NCBI GenBank assembly: GCA_003557445.1 | Contig: PWOK01000277.1 | Coordinates: forward strand, 1 to 7,524 | DNA from: Halanaerobiaceae bacterium | Lineage (GTDB): Bacteria; Bacillota_F; Halanaerobiia; Halanaerobiales; CSSED10-376 | Reading direction: 5' to 3' | DNA length: 7,524 nt | Shown: piece by piece, positions 1-6,894 of the stretch | How positions within the stretch are numbered: position 1 is the stretch's first letter | Layout: each line of letters opens with the position of its first letter | Notes under the pieces: generated by a model | Database searches by the model: none | What the model saw: the letters and a program-made list of their open reading frames with translations, nothing else | What the model was told of the DNA's origin: nothing | Position numbers and translations under genes: made by a program

Positions 1-1
1 C

Positions 2-373
2 CCAAAATTTAAAGAAAAAGCAGAGAGAATAATTGAGATATTTTCCAGTGAGGTCAAAAAATCAGCTGCAGGGTATTTGTATTTTCTGAAAACCTATAAT
101 CAAATGATAGATTCTTTTTATTGTATTATAATCACAGGAAAAAGAGATTCTCAGGAAACCAAAAAGATAATGGACTTTTTGAGAACAGAATATATTCCCG
201 CTAAAGTGGTTATCTTTAAATCACCTGAAGATGATATGATAGAAAAGGTTGCCCCTTATACCAGGGAATATGAAATGAGAGAGGGTAAAACAACAGTATA
301 TATCTGTAAAGATCAAAACTGTCAGCTGCCGACCACTGATATTCAAAAAGTAAAACAATTACTTTCTGAGTAA
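2..373 (+). CDS. C-terminal part of a DUF255 / YyaL-type thioredoxin-domain protein (5' end outside window)
   Basis: The frame is open from base 2 to the TAA at 371-373, giving the last 123 residues; the true start lies upstream of the window. The visible part matches the C-terminal end of the DUF255 (YyaL, spermatogenesis-associated protein 20) family. It has a hydrophobic strand followed by G-K-R (IIITGKR), then a PAKVVIF strand. Near the end is the characteristic pattern V-Y-x-C-x(4)-C-x-x-P-x-T-D, with cysteines encoded at 305-307 and 320-322. Full-length members are about 600-700 residues, with an N-terminal thioredoxin-like domain and a central alpha/alpha-barrel resembling sugar epimerases; neither is visible here. 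Their biochemical role is not established. No terminator separates it from tsaE, but a promoter-like sequence lies in the 88-base gap, so co-transcription is possible and not required. Family assignment rests on the C-terminal motif alone. Confidence 0.8.
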   Translation, partial: PKFKEKAERIIEIFSSEVKKSAAGYLYFLKTYNQMIDSFYCIIITGKRDSQETKKIMDFLRTEYIPAKVVIFKSPEDDMIEKVAPYTREYEMREGKTTVYICKDQNCQLPTTDIQKVKQLLSE

Positions 374-389
374 AAAAACAGGATGTAGG

Positions 390-418
390 TGGAAAAAAGG
401 CCAGGTTTTTATTATAAT
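390..418 (+). promoter_or_regulatory. Putative sigma-A promoter for the tsaE-tsaB-rimI-tsaD-radical SAM run
   Basis: TGGAAA (390-395, 4 of 6 to the -35 consensus) and a perfect TATAAT (413-418) are separated by 17 bases. Transcription would begin near 425, leaving a leader of about 37 bases before the tsaE start. The -35 match is modest and the surrounding DNA is AT-rich, so this is a candidate only. Confidence 0.45.
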
Positions 419-461
419 GAAGATATATCAATTTTGTGGTAATATAAACTGAGGTGAAATT

Positions 462-926
462 ATGAACTGTGAATTTACATATAAAAGTTATGACCCGGAA
501 AATACTTTACTGATAGGACAGAAAATCGGAGAATTTGCAGAAACGGGACAAATTATTCTTCTTAAAGGAGAACTGGGTTCAGGTAAAACAGTCCTGGTAA
601 AGGGGATTGCCCGGGCTCTTGATATCGAGCAGGATATTACCAGTCCTACATATGTCCTGATAAATGAATACCAGGGAAGATTACCTTTGTATCATATGGA
701 TTTATACAGGCTGGAGCAAAAAAATGAGCTTTATGATATTGGTTTTGAAGAATATCTGGGAAGACCGGGTATTGTCGCTATTGAATGGCCGGAGCTGGCC
801 CTGGATTTTATAAAAGATCATTATTTGCAAATTGAAATAGAAGTGATCGAGAAAACAGTAAGAAAATTTAGCTTTAAAAGTAGAGGAAAACAGAGTCAAA
901 AGCTTTTGCAAAATATAAACTACTAA
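462..926 (+). CDS. tsaE: tRNA t6A biosynthesis ATPase TsaE (YdiB family)
   Basis: A 154-residue P-loop ATPase, the usual family length. It acts in the cytoplasm with TsaB and TsaD to drive cycles of threonylcarbamoyl transfer onto tRNA A37. The Walker A motif GELGSGKT is at residues 36-43. The switch-like SPTY segment is at 61-64, the H-M-D-L-Y-R motif typical of the family at 78-83 (Asp80 is the likely Mg-coordinating acidic residue), and the I-E-W-P motif at 107-110. The ATG at 462 is well placed behind GAGGTG at 451-456. It heads a tight run with tsaB, rimI and tsaD, an arrangement common in Firmicutes that supports the assignment. The 3' end is 26 bases before the tsaB start. Nothing in the protein looks damaged. 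TsaE ATPase activity is known from the family; the operon role here is inferred from gene order. Confidence 0.96.
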   Translation: MNCEFTYKSYDPENTLLIGQKIGEFAETGQIILLKGELGSGKTVLVKGIARALDIEQDITSPTYVLINEYQGRLPLYHMDLYRLEQKNELYDIGFEEYLGRPGIVAIEWPELALDFIKDHYLQIEIEVIEKTVRKFSFKSRGKQSQKLLQNINY

Positions 927-935
927 TATTTGAAA

Positions 936-943
936 GAAAGGTG
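936..943 (+). promoter_or_regulatory. Ribosome binding site that decides the tsaB start
   Basis: GAAAGGTG lies 9 bases before the ATG at 953. The in-frame GTG at 941 falls inside this sequence and has no ribosome binding site of its own at a workable distance, so 953 is preferred over 941. Confidence 0.75.
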
Positions 944-952
944 TTTTTGTTT

Positions 953-1636
953 ATGATAGTACTGGGACTTGATTCAAGTACAGATATAGCAGCAATAGGT
1001 TTGATAAAGGGAGATAGGTTACTGGGTGAAATGAATATTAACCTTTATCAAAAACACAGTGAAAGGTTATTACCCTGCATAAAATATCTAATGCAGGAAT
1101 GTGGTGTTCAAAAAAAAGATCTTCAGGGACTTGCAGTAACAGTCGGTCCTGGTTCTTTCACCGGTCTAAGGATTGGTTTAACCACAATTAAAACTATGGC
1201 TCAATTTCTAAAACTGCCTGTTGTTGGTTTATCCACTCTGGAGGTTATTGCCTGTAATATTTACAGGAATAAACCCTGGCTGGTACCGGTGCTTGATGCA
1301 CGACATCAAAGGGTTTATACGGCATTATTTAAAGGTGGTTCTATAAATATGCAAAAAAACAGAAAGTGGAATGATCAGACATTTTCTGTGGAAAAACTGC
1401 TGGTAGAACTGGATAATTTAGATCCTGAAGCTGTTTATTATCTGGTTGGTAATGGAGTAAATGTCTATCAGGATATTTTCAAAAAAAGCAATTTAAAACT
1501 TGTTTTACCTTCAATAAAGGAAAATCAGCCCTCAGGGGCAATAGTAGCTCAACTTGGAGGGTATTATCTACAAAAAGGAATAAAACATGACTATAAAAAG
1601 CTATTACCCAGGTATTTAAAAAAAGCTTATAATTAG
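953..1636 (+). CDS. tsaB: tRNA threonylcarbamoyladenosine biosynthesis protein TsaB
   Basis: A 227-residue ASKHA-fold protein (YeaZ family) that forms a heterodimer with TsaD and is needed for t6A synthesis; it is not itself the catalytic subunit. From the ATG at 953 it begins M-I-V-L-G-L-D-S-S-T, the family N terminus. It continues with the very conserved G-P-G-S-F-T-G-L-R-I-G at residues 65-75 and L-D-A-R-x-x-R-V-Y at 114-122. The C-terminal L-P-R-Y-L-K-K-A resembles the usual P-x-Y-L-R-x-x-x-A ending. A GTG at 941 would add four residues (M-F-L-F), which breaks the usual start, and the Shine-Dalgarno spacing favours 953. The frame ends with TAG at 1634-1636, 21 bases before rimI. As is normal for TsaB, the metal-binding histidines of TsaD are absent. 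Confidence 0.95.
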   Translation: MIVLGLDSSTDIAAIGLIKGDRLLGEMNINLYQKHSERLLPCIKYLMQECGVQKKDLQGLAVTVGPGSFTGLRIGLTTIKTMAQFLKLPVVGLSTLEVIACNIYRNKPWLVPVLDARHQRVYTALFKGGSINMQKNRKWNDQTFSVEKLLVELDNLDPEAVYYLVGNGVNVYQDIFKKSNLKLVLPSIKENQPSGAIVAQLGGYYLQKGIKHDYKKLLPRYLKKAYN

Positions 1637-1657
1637 GAGAACAAGGGGTATCCTGCT

Positions 1658-2110
1658 ATGGAAGTAAAAATAAAAAACATGGAAAAATCAGATTTACCTC
1701 AGGTTATGGAAATAGAAAAAAGGACTTTTTCGACTGCCTGGTCAGAGGAATCCTTTTTAAGGGATTTGCGTGATGATTTTTTTTCTATTTATTTAAGTGC
1801 ATATTATGACGATCAACTTGTGGGTTATATTGGTGCCTGGCTGGTGGTTGATGAAATTCACATAACCAATCTGGCTGTTGCTAAAAAATACAGAAATCGT
1901 AGAATTGGTACAAAATTAATTAAAGAATTGCTTAAAAGAGGCAAAAAAATGGGGATGAAACAGGCTGTTCTTGAGGTGAGAATTTCCAATCAGGCTGCAA
2001 TAAACTTATATAATAAACTGGGGTTTGAAAAAATTACTACAAGACCTGATTATTACCGGGATACGGGAGAGGATGCTTTGATTATGGGGAAGGAGTTAAA
2101 AGATGATTGA
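1658..2110 (+). CDS. rimI: RimI-type GNAT N-acetyltransferase (ribosomal protein S18-alanine N-acetyltransferase family)
   Basis: A 150-residue single-domain GNAT enzyme. RimI acetylates the N-terminal alanine of ribosomal protein S18 in E. coli; Firmicute homologues beside tsaB and tsaD share the family, though their substrates may be broader. Visible features are I-T-N-L-A-V at 69-74 leading into the acetyl-CoA loop (Y-R-N-R-R-I-G, 78-84). E-V-R-x-S-N at 106-111 contains Glu106, which aligns with the proposed catalytic glutamate, and A-x-x-L-Y-x-x-x-G-F (114-123) has Tyr118 as the likely general acid. The acetyl-CoA loop normally reads R/Q-x-x-G-x-G/A; here the first glycine position is Arg82. 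The start ATG follows AAGGGG at 1643-1648 with 9 bases of spacing. The 3' end overlaps tsaD by 8 bases, indicating translational coupling. Confidence 0.92.
   Translation: MEVKIKNMEKSDLPQVMEIEKRTFSTAWSEESFLRDLRDDFFSIYLSAYYDDQLVGYIGAWLVVDEIHITNLAVAKKYRNRRIGTKLIKELLKRGKKMGMKQAVLEVRISNQAAINLYNKLGFEKITTRPDYYRDTGEDALIMGKELKDD
2090..2095 (+). promoter_or_regulatory. Ribosome binding site for tsaD inside the end of rimI
   Basis: AAGGAG sits within the rimI coding sequence, 7 bases before the tsaD ATG at 2103. It fixes the tsaD start ahead of the rimI TGA (2108-2110) and shows that the overlap is real. Confidence 0.85.
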
Positions 2111-3122
2111 GAATGATGATATATATATTCTGGCAATTGAAACATCCTGTGATGAAACAGCAGCAGCAGTTACCAGAAATGGGCATGATATTTTATCAAA
2201 TATTGTTGCCTCACAGGTGGACTGGCATCAAAAATTTGGAGGTGTCGTACCTGAACTGGCTTCACGAAAACATCTGGAATTTATTAATCCAGTAATAACT
2301 GAAGCGCTGACTCAGGCAGATATTAATGCTAAAAAACTTGATGCAGTGGCAGTTACTTATGGACCGGGGCTTGTCGGTAGTTTGCTGGTAGGTTTAACTG
2401 CGGCCAAAACCATATCTTTTTTGTTTGATATTCCTTTAATTGGTGTAAATCATATAGCAGGACATATATATTCTAATTTCATATATGGAAAAGAAATTGA
2501 GACACCGGTAATCTGTTTAACAGTTTCAGGGGGACATACAGATTTACTTTATTTTGAAGATCTAAAAGGATATAAAATTCTGGGTAGTACTCGAGATGAT
2601 GCAGCTGGAGAAGCTTTTGATAAAGTTGCCCGTTTTTTAAATTTAGGTTATCCGGGAGGTCCCCTGATAGAGAAAAAAGCAAGGGAAGGTGACCCGGAAG
2701 CTATAGATTTTCCCCGGGCCAGCTTTAAAAATGGAGAATATGATTTTAGTTTTAGTGGTTTAAAAACAGCAGTAATTAATTATGTTCACAATCAAAAACA
2801 GAAAGACAGAGAAATTAATATAGCAGATGTTGCAGCCAGTTTCCAACAGACTGTTATAGATATGTTAATAAAAAATATTATTAAAGCTGTCAATAATTAT
2901 CAGGTTAAAAATGTGATTTTATCAGGAGGGGTTGCAGCCAACCAGGAGTTTCGCAGACAGTTAAAAGAAAAATTAAAAGAATATCAGGTATCGCTTTTTT
3001 ATCCACAATTAAAATATTGCACTGATAATGCAGCGATGATAGGAACTGTTGCCTATTATCAGTATTTGAACCAGGATTTTGCATCTCTTTCTTTAAATCC
3101 TGAACCAGGATTAAGGCTATAA
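2103..3122 (+). CDS. tsaD: tRNA N6-adenosine threonylcarbamoyltransferase TsaD
   Basis: A 339-residue catalytic subunit of the bacterial t6A complex (Kae1/TsaD/YgjD family, usually 330-350 residues). It transfers threonylcarbamoyl from the AMP adduct to N6 of A37 in ANN-decoding tRNAs. Motifs in order are A-I-E-T-S-C-D-E-T (11-19), G-G-V-V-P-E-L-A-S-R-x-H (46-57), Y-G-P-G-L-V-G-S-L (86-94), and N-H-I-A-G-H (116-121), whose His117 and His121 are metal ligands. They continue with S-G-G-H-T (142-146), D-D-A-A-G-E-A-F-D-K (165-174), F-S-F-S-G-L-K-T (215-222), S-G-G-V-A-A-N (274-280) and T-D-N-A-A-M-I (307-313), where Asp308 is the third metal ligand. All key residues are present. It overlaps rimI by 8 bases with a good ribosome binding site and is followed after 24 bases by the radical SAM gene. 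TsaC/Sua5, which supplies the substrate, must be encoded elsewhere. Confidence 0.98.
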   Translation: MIENDDIYILAIETSCDETAAAVTRNGHDILSNIVASQVDWHQKFGGVVPELASRKHLEFINPVITEALTQADINAKKLDAVAVTYGPGLVGSLLVGLTAAKTISFLFDIPLIGVNHIAGHIYSNFIYGKEIETPVICLTVSGGHTDLLYFEDLKGYKILGSTRDDAAGEAFDKVARFLNLGYPGGPLIEKKAREGDPEAIDFPRASFKNGEYDFSFSGLKTAVINYVHNQKQKDREINIADVAASFQQTVIDMLIKNIIKAVNNYQVKNVILSGGVAANQEFRRQLKEKLKEYQVSLFYPQLKYCTDNAAMIGTVAYYQYLNQDFASLSLNPEPGLRL

Positions 3123-3132
3123 TTAAATTTGC

Positions 3133-3139
3133 AGGGGAG
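3133..3139 (+). promoter_or_regulatory. Ribosome binding site that decides the radical SAM gene start
   Basis: AGGGGAG lies 7 bases before the ATG at 3147. The in-frame TTG at 3129 lies ahead of this site and overlaps no comparable sequence, so 3147 is the preferred start. Confidence 0.8.
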
Positions 3140-3146
3140 CTTACTT

Positions 3147-4484
3147 ATGAAAAGTACCGGGAAAGAAAAATATTTGCTTTTAAAAACAGTGCAGGAAAAA
3201 CAGATATTGCCCATTACTTCAATCTGTAATCTGGACTGTATTTTCTGCAGTCATAAGCAGAATCCACCTGATATTATAACTTATAGTTTTGGTCATCTTG
3301 ATCTGGAGTTAATTGATGAATTAATTGATTATTTACCAGAGGCAGGCCCTGTAATACTCGGTGAATCAGCAACAAAAATAATAGAGGGGGAACCCCTGTT
3401 ACACCCTGATTTTGAACAGATAATTAATCTTTTGCGCAGAAAATTTCCCGATAAATTGATTAAAATTACAACCAATGGCAGTCTACTAACTGAAAAGAAA
3501 ATTATTTTTTTAAAAAAAAGCAATCCTGTAGAACCAAATATTTCAATAAACTGTAATAACCCTGAAGCAAGGTTTTTTTTAATGGATGATCACTTTTCAG
3601 AGACAGTTTTTAAAGCTCTTGATCTACTGGAGCTACATAATTTAAGATATCATGGCAGTATAGTTGTTACTCCCTATATACTTGAAGGAGATAGGCTGGA
3701 AAAGACAGTGGCCTTGCTTGAAAGAAAAAAAGCCTGTACTGTCCGTATTTTTTCTCCAGGGGTTACTAAATATAACAAAACATTCAAATTTGATAAAGAA
3801 CAGCAAAAGAGATTGAGTTTTTTAGTTAATAATTTGAAAAGCAAATATAGTATCCCTGTAATTAAAGAACCCCCTGATCTTAAAGATTTCAAAATTATTA
3901 TCCAGGGAATTATAAAGGGTTCACCTGCAGATAGAGGTGGATTAAAGGTTTTTGATCAAATCAAACAGATAAATAATTATAAACCTTTAACCAGAGTTGA
4001 TGCTTTTAATAAATTGAAAGAATTTAAAAAACCTGAAGTGATTGTTAAAAGGGGTTGCCAGACTTATCAAACCATAATTAAAAAGGAACAAAAGCAAAAA
4101 TCGGGAATAGTAGTTGATTATGATCTAAGTGTAAAAAAAATTAATCAATTAAAAAATATAATCAATAAAAATAAAAATCAGGGGATAGTGATTATAACAT
4201 CAATACTGGCAGAAAAATTAATCAGGGAATTAATAAAAAAGATCAGCAGTGATGAGAGAATGAAAGTTGTTGCTGTTAAAAACAGATATTTTGGTGGTTC
4301 TATAAAAACAGCGGGTTTACTGGTGACGGGAGATATTATTACCGCTTTAGAGGAAGAAAATATCAAAAATTATAATTTAGTAGTATTACCGGGTATAATT
4401 TATGGGCTTTCTGGAAATGATTTAAGTGGAGATAGTTATCACAAAATAGCAGATAAATTCAATATCAGGGTAAAATTAATTTAA
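3147..4484 (+). CDS. Radical SAM protein with internal PDZ-like segment and DUF512-like C-terminal domain (COG1625-related)
   Basis: A 445-residue protein of unknown substrate. The N-terminal half is a radical SAM domain. C-x3-C-x2-C at residues 27, 31 and 34 would bind the 4Fe-4S cluster, G-E-P-L-L-H-P-D-F (81-89) is the SAM-contacting GGE-type motif, and K-I-T-T-N-G (106-111) is typical of the MoaA/NifB-like fold. About residues 246-310 look like a PDZ module: I-I-x-G-S-P-A-D-x-G-G-L, then F-D-Q-I-K-Q-I-N. Residues 318-445 resemble the DUF512 C terminus: V-x-N-R-Y-F-G-G-S-I-x-T-A-G-L-L-V-T-G-D-I, then a V-V-L-P-G-I segment. F-S-P-G-V-T-K-Y (202-209) also recalls DUF512 relatives. As I recall the family, PDZ is usually N-terminal, so the order here looks permuted. 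No signal peptide is visible, so it is probably cytoplasmic. It follows tsaD by 24 bases and likely belongs to the same transcript. Function is unknown. MtaB (ms2t6A methylthiotransferase) is unlikely because its UPF0004 and TRAM domains are absent. Confidence 0.8.
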   Translation: MKSTGKEKYLLLKTVQEKQILPITSICNLDCIFCSHKQNPPDIITYSFGHLDLELIDELIDYLPEAGPVILGESATKIIEGEPLLHPDFEQIINLLRRKFPDKLIKITTNGSLLTEKKIIFLKKSNPVEPNISINCNNPEARFFLMDDHFSETVFKALDLLELHNLRYHGSIVVTPYILEGDRLEKTVALLERKKACTVRIFSPGVTKYNKTFKFDKEQQKRLSFLVNNLKSKYSIPVIKEPPDLKDFKIIIQGIIKGSPADRGGLKVFDQIKQINNYKPLTRVDAFNKLKEFKKPEVIVKRGCQTYQTIIKKEQKQKSGIVVDYDLSVKKINQLKNIINKNKNQGIVIITSILAEKLIRELIKKISSDERMKVVAVKNRYFGGSIKTAGLLVTGDIITALEEENIKNYNLVVLPGIIYGLSGNDLSGDSYHKIADKFNIRVKLI

Positions 4485-4581
4485 ATCTAATTAATAAAGA
4501 GATATTGGGAGAAAACAAAAGCATATGTTAGCTAATTATATTTAAAACATATAAAAGGTAATTCTGACCATATTTTAGGGT

Positions 4582-4610
4582 TTGATTTTAAAAGAAAAGT
4601 CCGTTATTAT
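4582..4610 (+). promoter_or_regulatory. Sigma-A-type promoter of groES-groEL
   Basis: TTGATT (4582-4587) and TATTAT (4605-4610) are separated by exactly 17 bases, giving a predicted start near 4617. The CIRCE repeat begins about 8 bases further on, the usual arrangement for HrcA-repressed operons. The remainder of the 212-base gap (4485-4581) is AT-rich, and I see no gene and no convincing terminator in it. Confidence 0.7.
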
Positions 4611-4624
4611 TAATACAGTAATTA

Positions 4625-4651
4625 TTAGCACTCAACTGAAATGAGTGCTAA
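4625..4651 (+). promoter_or_regulatory. CIRCE operator (HrcA binding site)
   Basis: TTAGCACTC (4625-4633), nine spacer bases, then GAGTGCTAA (4643-4651) is a perfect match to the CIRCE consensus. HrcA repressor binds this duplex at normal temperature and is released on heat shock, when GroEL is titrated by unfolded protein. It sits just downstream of the promoter and 45 bases before the groES start, so it would also form a hairpin in the 5' leader. Confidence 0.98.
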
Positions 4652-4696
4652 TAGAATATATAAATCTTAAATAAATAATAAAAGGAGGTAGTTTAC

Positions 4697-4990
4697 ATGA
4701 AAATTAGACCATTAAATGACAAGGTAGCTGTAAAATATATTAAAGAAGAAAAAGAAGAAAAAACTGAAGGCGGTATTGTACTGCCAGATACAGCTAAAAA
4801 GGATGAAAAAAAGCCACAACAGGGAGAAGTTATTGCTATAGGCAATAAAGTAGAAGATGAAGCAGATGTAAAATTAAGTATTGGTGATAGGGTAGTTTTT
4901 GATAAATATGCAGGCTCTAAAGTTAATATTGATGAAGAAGAATATGTAATTTTAGCAATTGATGATGTTTTAGCTGTTTTAGAAGAATAA
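4697..4990 (+). CDS. groES: Co-chaperonin GroES (Cpn10)
   Basis: A 97-residue protein of normal length that forms the heptameric lid of the GroEL chamber. It begins M-K-I-R-P-L-N-D-K-V, the family signature. The mobile loop that docks on GroEL spans about residues 17-35 and contains the hydrophobic G-G-I-V-L-P contact. G-E-V-I-A-I-G (43-49) and V-x-F-x-K-Y-A-G (67-74) are also conserved. The ATG follows a near-perfect AAAGGAGG at 4681-4688 with 8 bases of spacing, consistent with strong expression. It is first in a two-gene operon controlled by CIRCE, with groEL starting 39 bases after its stop. The protein is intact. Confidence 0.98.
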   Translation: MKIRPLNDKVAVKYIKEEKEEKTEGGIVLPDTAKKDEKKPQQGEVIAIGNKVEDEADVKLSIGDRVVFDKYAGSKVNIDEEEYVILAIDDVLAVLEE

Positions 4991-5023
4991 ATAATTAGAA
5001 AAAATTAATCTCAGGAGGGATGA

Positions 5024-6700
<1,677 letters not shown>

Positions 6701-6731
6701 TTTAAGTAACAATTAAATATATAAGGAAGCT

Positions 6732-6764
6732 AAACGGTATACCTCTTTCAGGTATACCGTTTTT
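6732..6764 (+). terminator. Intrinsic terminator of groES-groEL
   Basis: A perfect 12-base stem (6732-6743 with 6751-6762, core ACGGTATACC/GGTATACCGT) closes a 7-base loop and is followed by a T5 run ending at 6764. It lies 31 bases after the groEL stop. On the opposite strand the stem is followed by only TTT, so it should act mainly in the + direction. Confidence 0.92.
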
Positions 6765-6773
6765 GTGTGTTTA

Positions 6774-6780
6774 TTCGACA
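6774..6780 (-). promoter_or_regulatory. Spo0A-box-like heptamer 1 (perfect, reverse orientation)
   Basis: TTCGACA reads TGTCGAA on the minus strand, the Spo0A box consensus. It is the furthest upstream of four such sites and forms part of the 11-base inverted repeat. Confidence 0.4.
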
Positions 6781-6803
6781 AATTCCGGGAGGTGCCTGAC
6801 ACC

Positions 6804-6810
6804 TGTCGAT
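6804..6810 (+). promoter_or_regulatory. Spo0A-box-like heptamer 2 (one mismatch)
   Basis: TGTCGAT matches 6 of 7 bases of the TGTCGAA consensus. It starts 30 bases after box 1 and exactly 10 bases before box 3, in the same orientation as box 3. Confidence 0.35.
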
Positions 6811-6813
6811 ATG

Positions 6814-6820
6814 TGTCGAA
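6814..6820 (+). promoter_or_regulatory. Spo0A-box-like heptamer 3 (perfect)
   Basis: TGTCGAA is an exact consensus match, arranged head-to-tail with box 2 at a 10-base period, which suits one helical turn. Confidence 0.45.
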
Positions 6821-6823
6821 TAA

Positions 6824-6830
6824 ATCGACA
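6824..6830 (-). promoter_or_regulatory. Spo0A-box-like heptamer 4 (one mismatch, reverse orientation)
   Basis: ATCGACA reads TGTCGAT on the minus strand, 6 of 7 to consensus. It starts 10 bases after box 3 and ends 16 bases before the -35 hexamer of the downstream promoter. Confidence 0.35.
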
Positions 6831-6846
6831 AAAAGTATTAAATTCA

Positions 6847-6875
6847 TTGAAAAAGTTTCTAATATATAATATAAT
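6847..6875 (+). promoter_or_regulatory. Sigma-A-type promoter of the 7TMR-DISM-like gene
   Basis: TTGAAA (6847-6852, 5 of 6) and a perfect TATAAT (6870-6875) are 17 bases apart. The predicted start is near 6882, so the leader would be only about 13 bases and would begin right at the ribosome binding site AGAGGT (6882-6887). An overlapping TATAAT at 6865-6870 has no matching -35. Confidence 0.65.
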
Positions 6876-6894
6876 TTCATTAGAGGTAAAAACA

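Larger units (their letters stand above)
6770..6824. repeat. 11-base perfect inverted repeat enclosing a small GC-rich hairpin
   Basis: TTTATTCGACA (6770-6780) and TGTCGAATAAA (6814-6824) are exact reverse complements, separated by 33 bases. Inside them AGGTG (6790-6794) can pair with CACCT (6800-6804) around CCTGA. This block is more GC-rich than the flanks and codes for nothing I can support. It may be a copy of a dispersed palindromic element, or simply the result of paired regulator boxes. Confidence 0.7.

Noticed and set aside
395..412. Terminator after the DUF255-type gene around GGCC and the following T run
   Set aside because: The A and T runs could pair but the bases between them do not form a stem, so no real hairpin exists.
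941..952. GTG at 941 as the tsaB start
   Set aside because: It falls inside the Shine-Dalgarno sequence for the ATG at 953 and would add M-F-L-F before the conserved TsaB N terminus.
2107..2295. Open frame at 2107-2295 in another frame of tsaD
   Set aside because: It is wholly inside tsaD, starts within the rimI-tsaD overlap, and has no family resemblance; it is a shadow of the real gene.
3129..3146. TTG at 3129 as the start of the radical SAM gene
   Set aside because: AGGGGAG at 3133-3139 lies after it and is correctly spaced for the ATG at 3147.
3147..4484. Radical SAM gene as MtaB, the enzyme that makes ms2t6A from t6A
   Set aside because: The tempting pathway link fails because the N-terminal UPF0004 cysteines and the C-terminal TRAM domain are absent, and the C-terminal half is PDZ/DUF512-like.
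4523..4552. AT-only inverted repeat (ATATGTT with AACATAT) as a terminator of the radical SAM gene
   Set aside because: The stem is nearly all A-T, the loop is 16 bases, and no T run follows, so it would not be a stable terminator.
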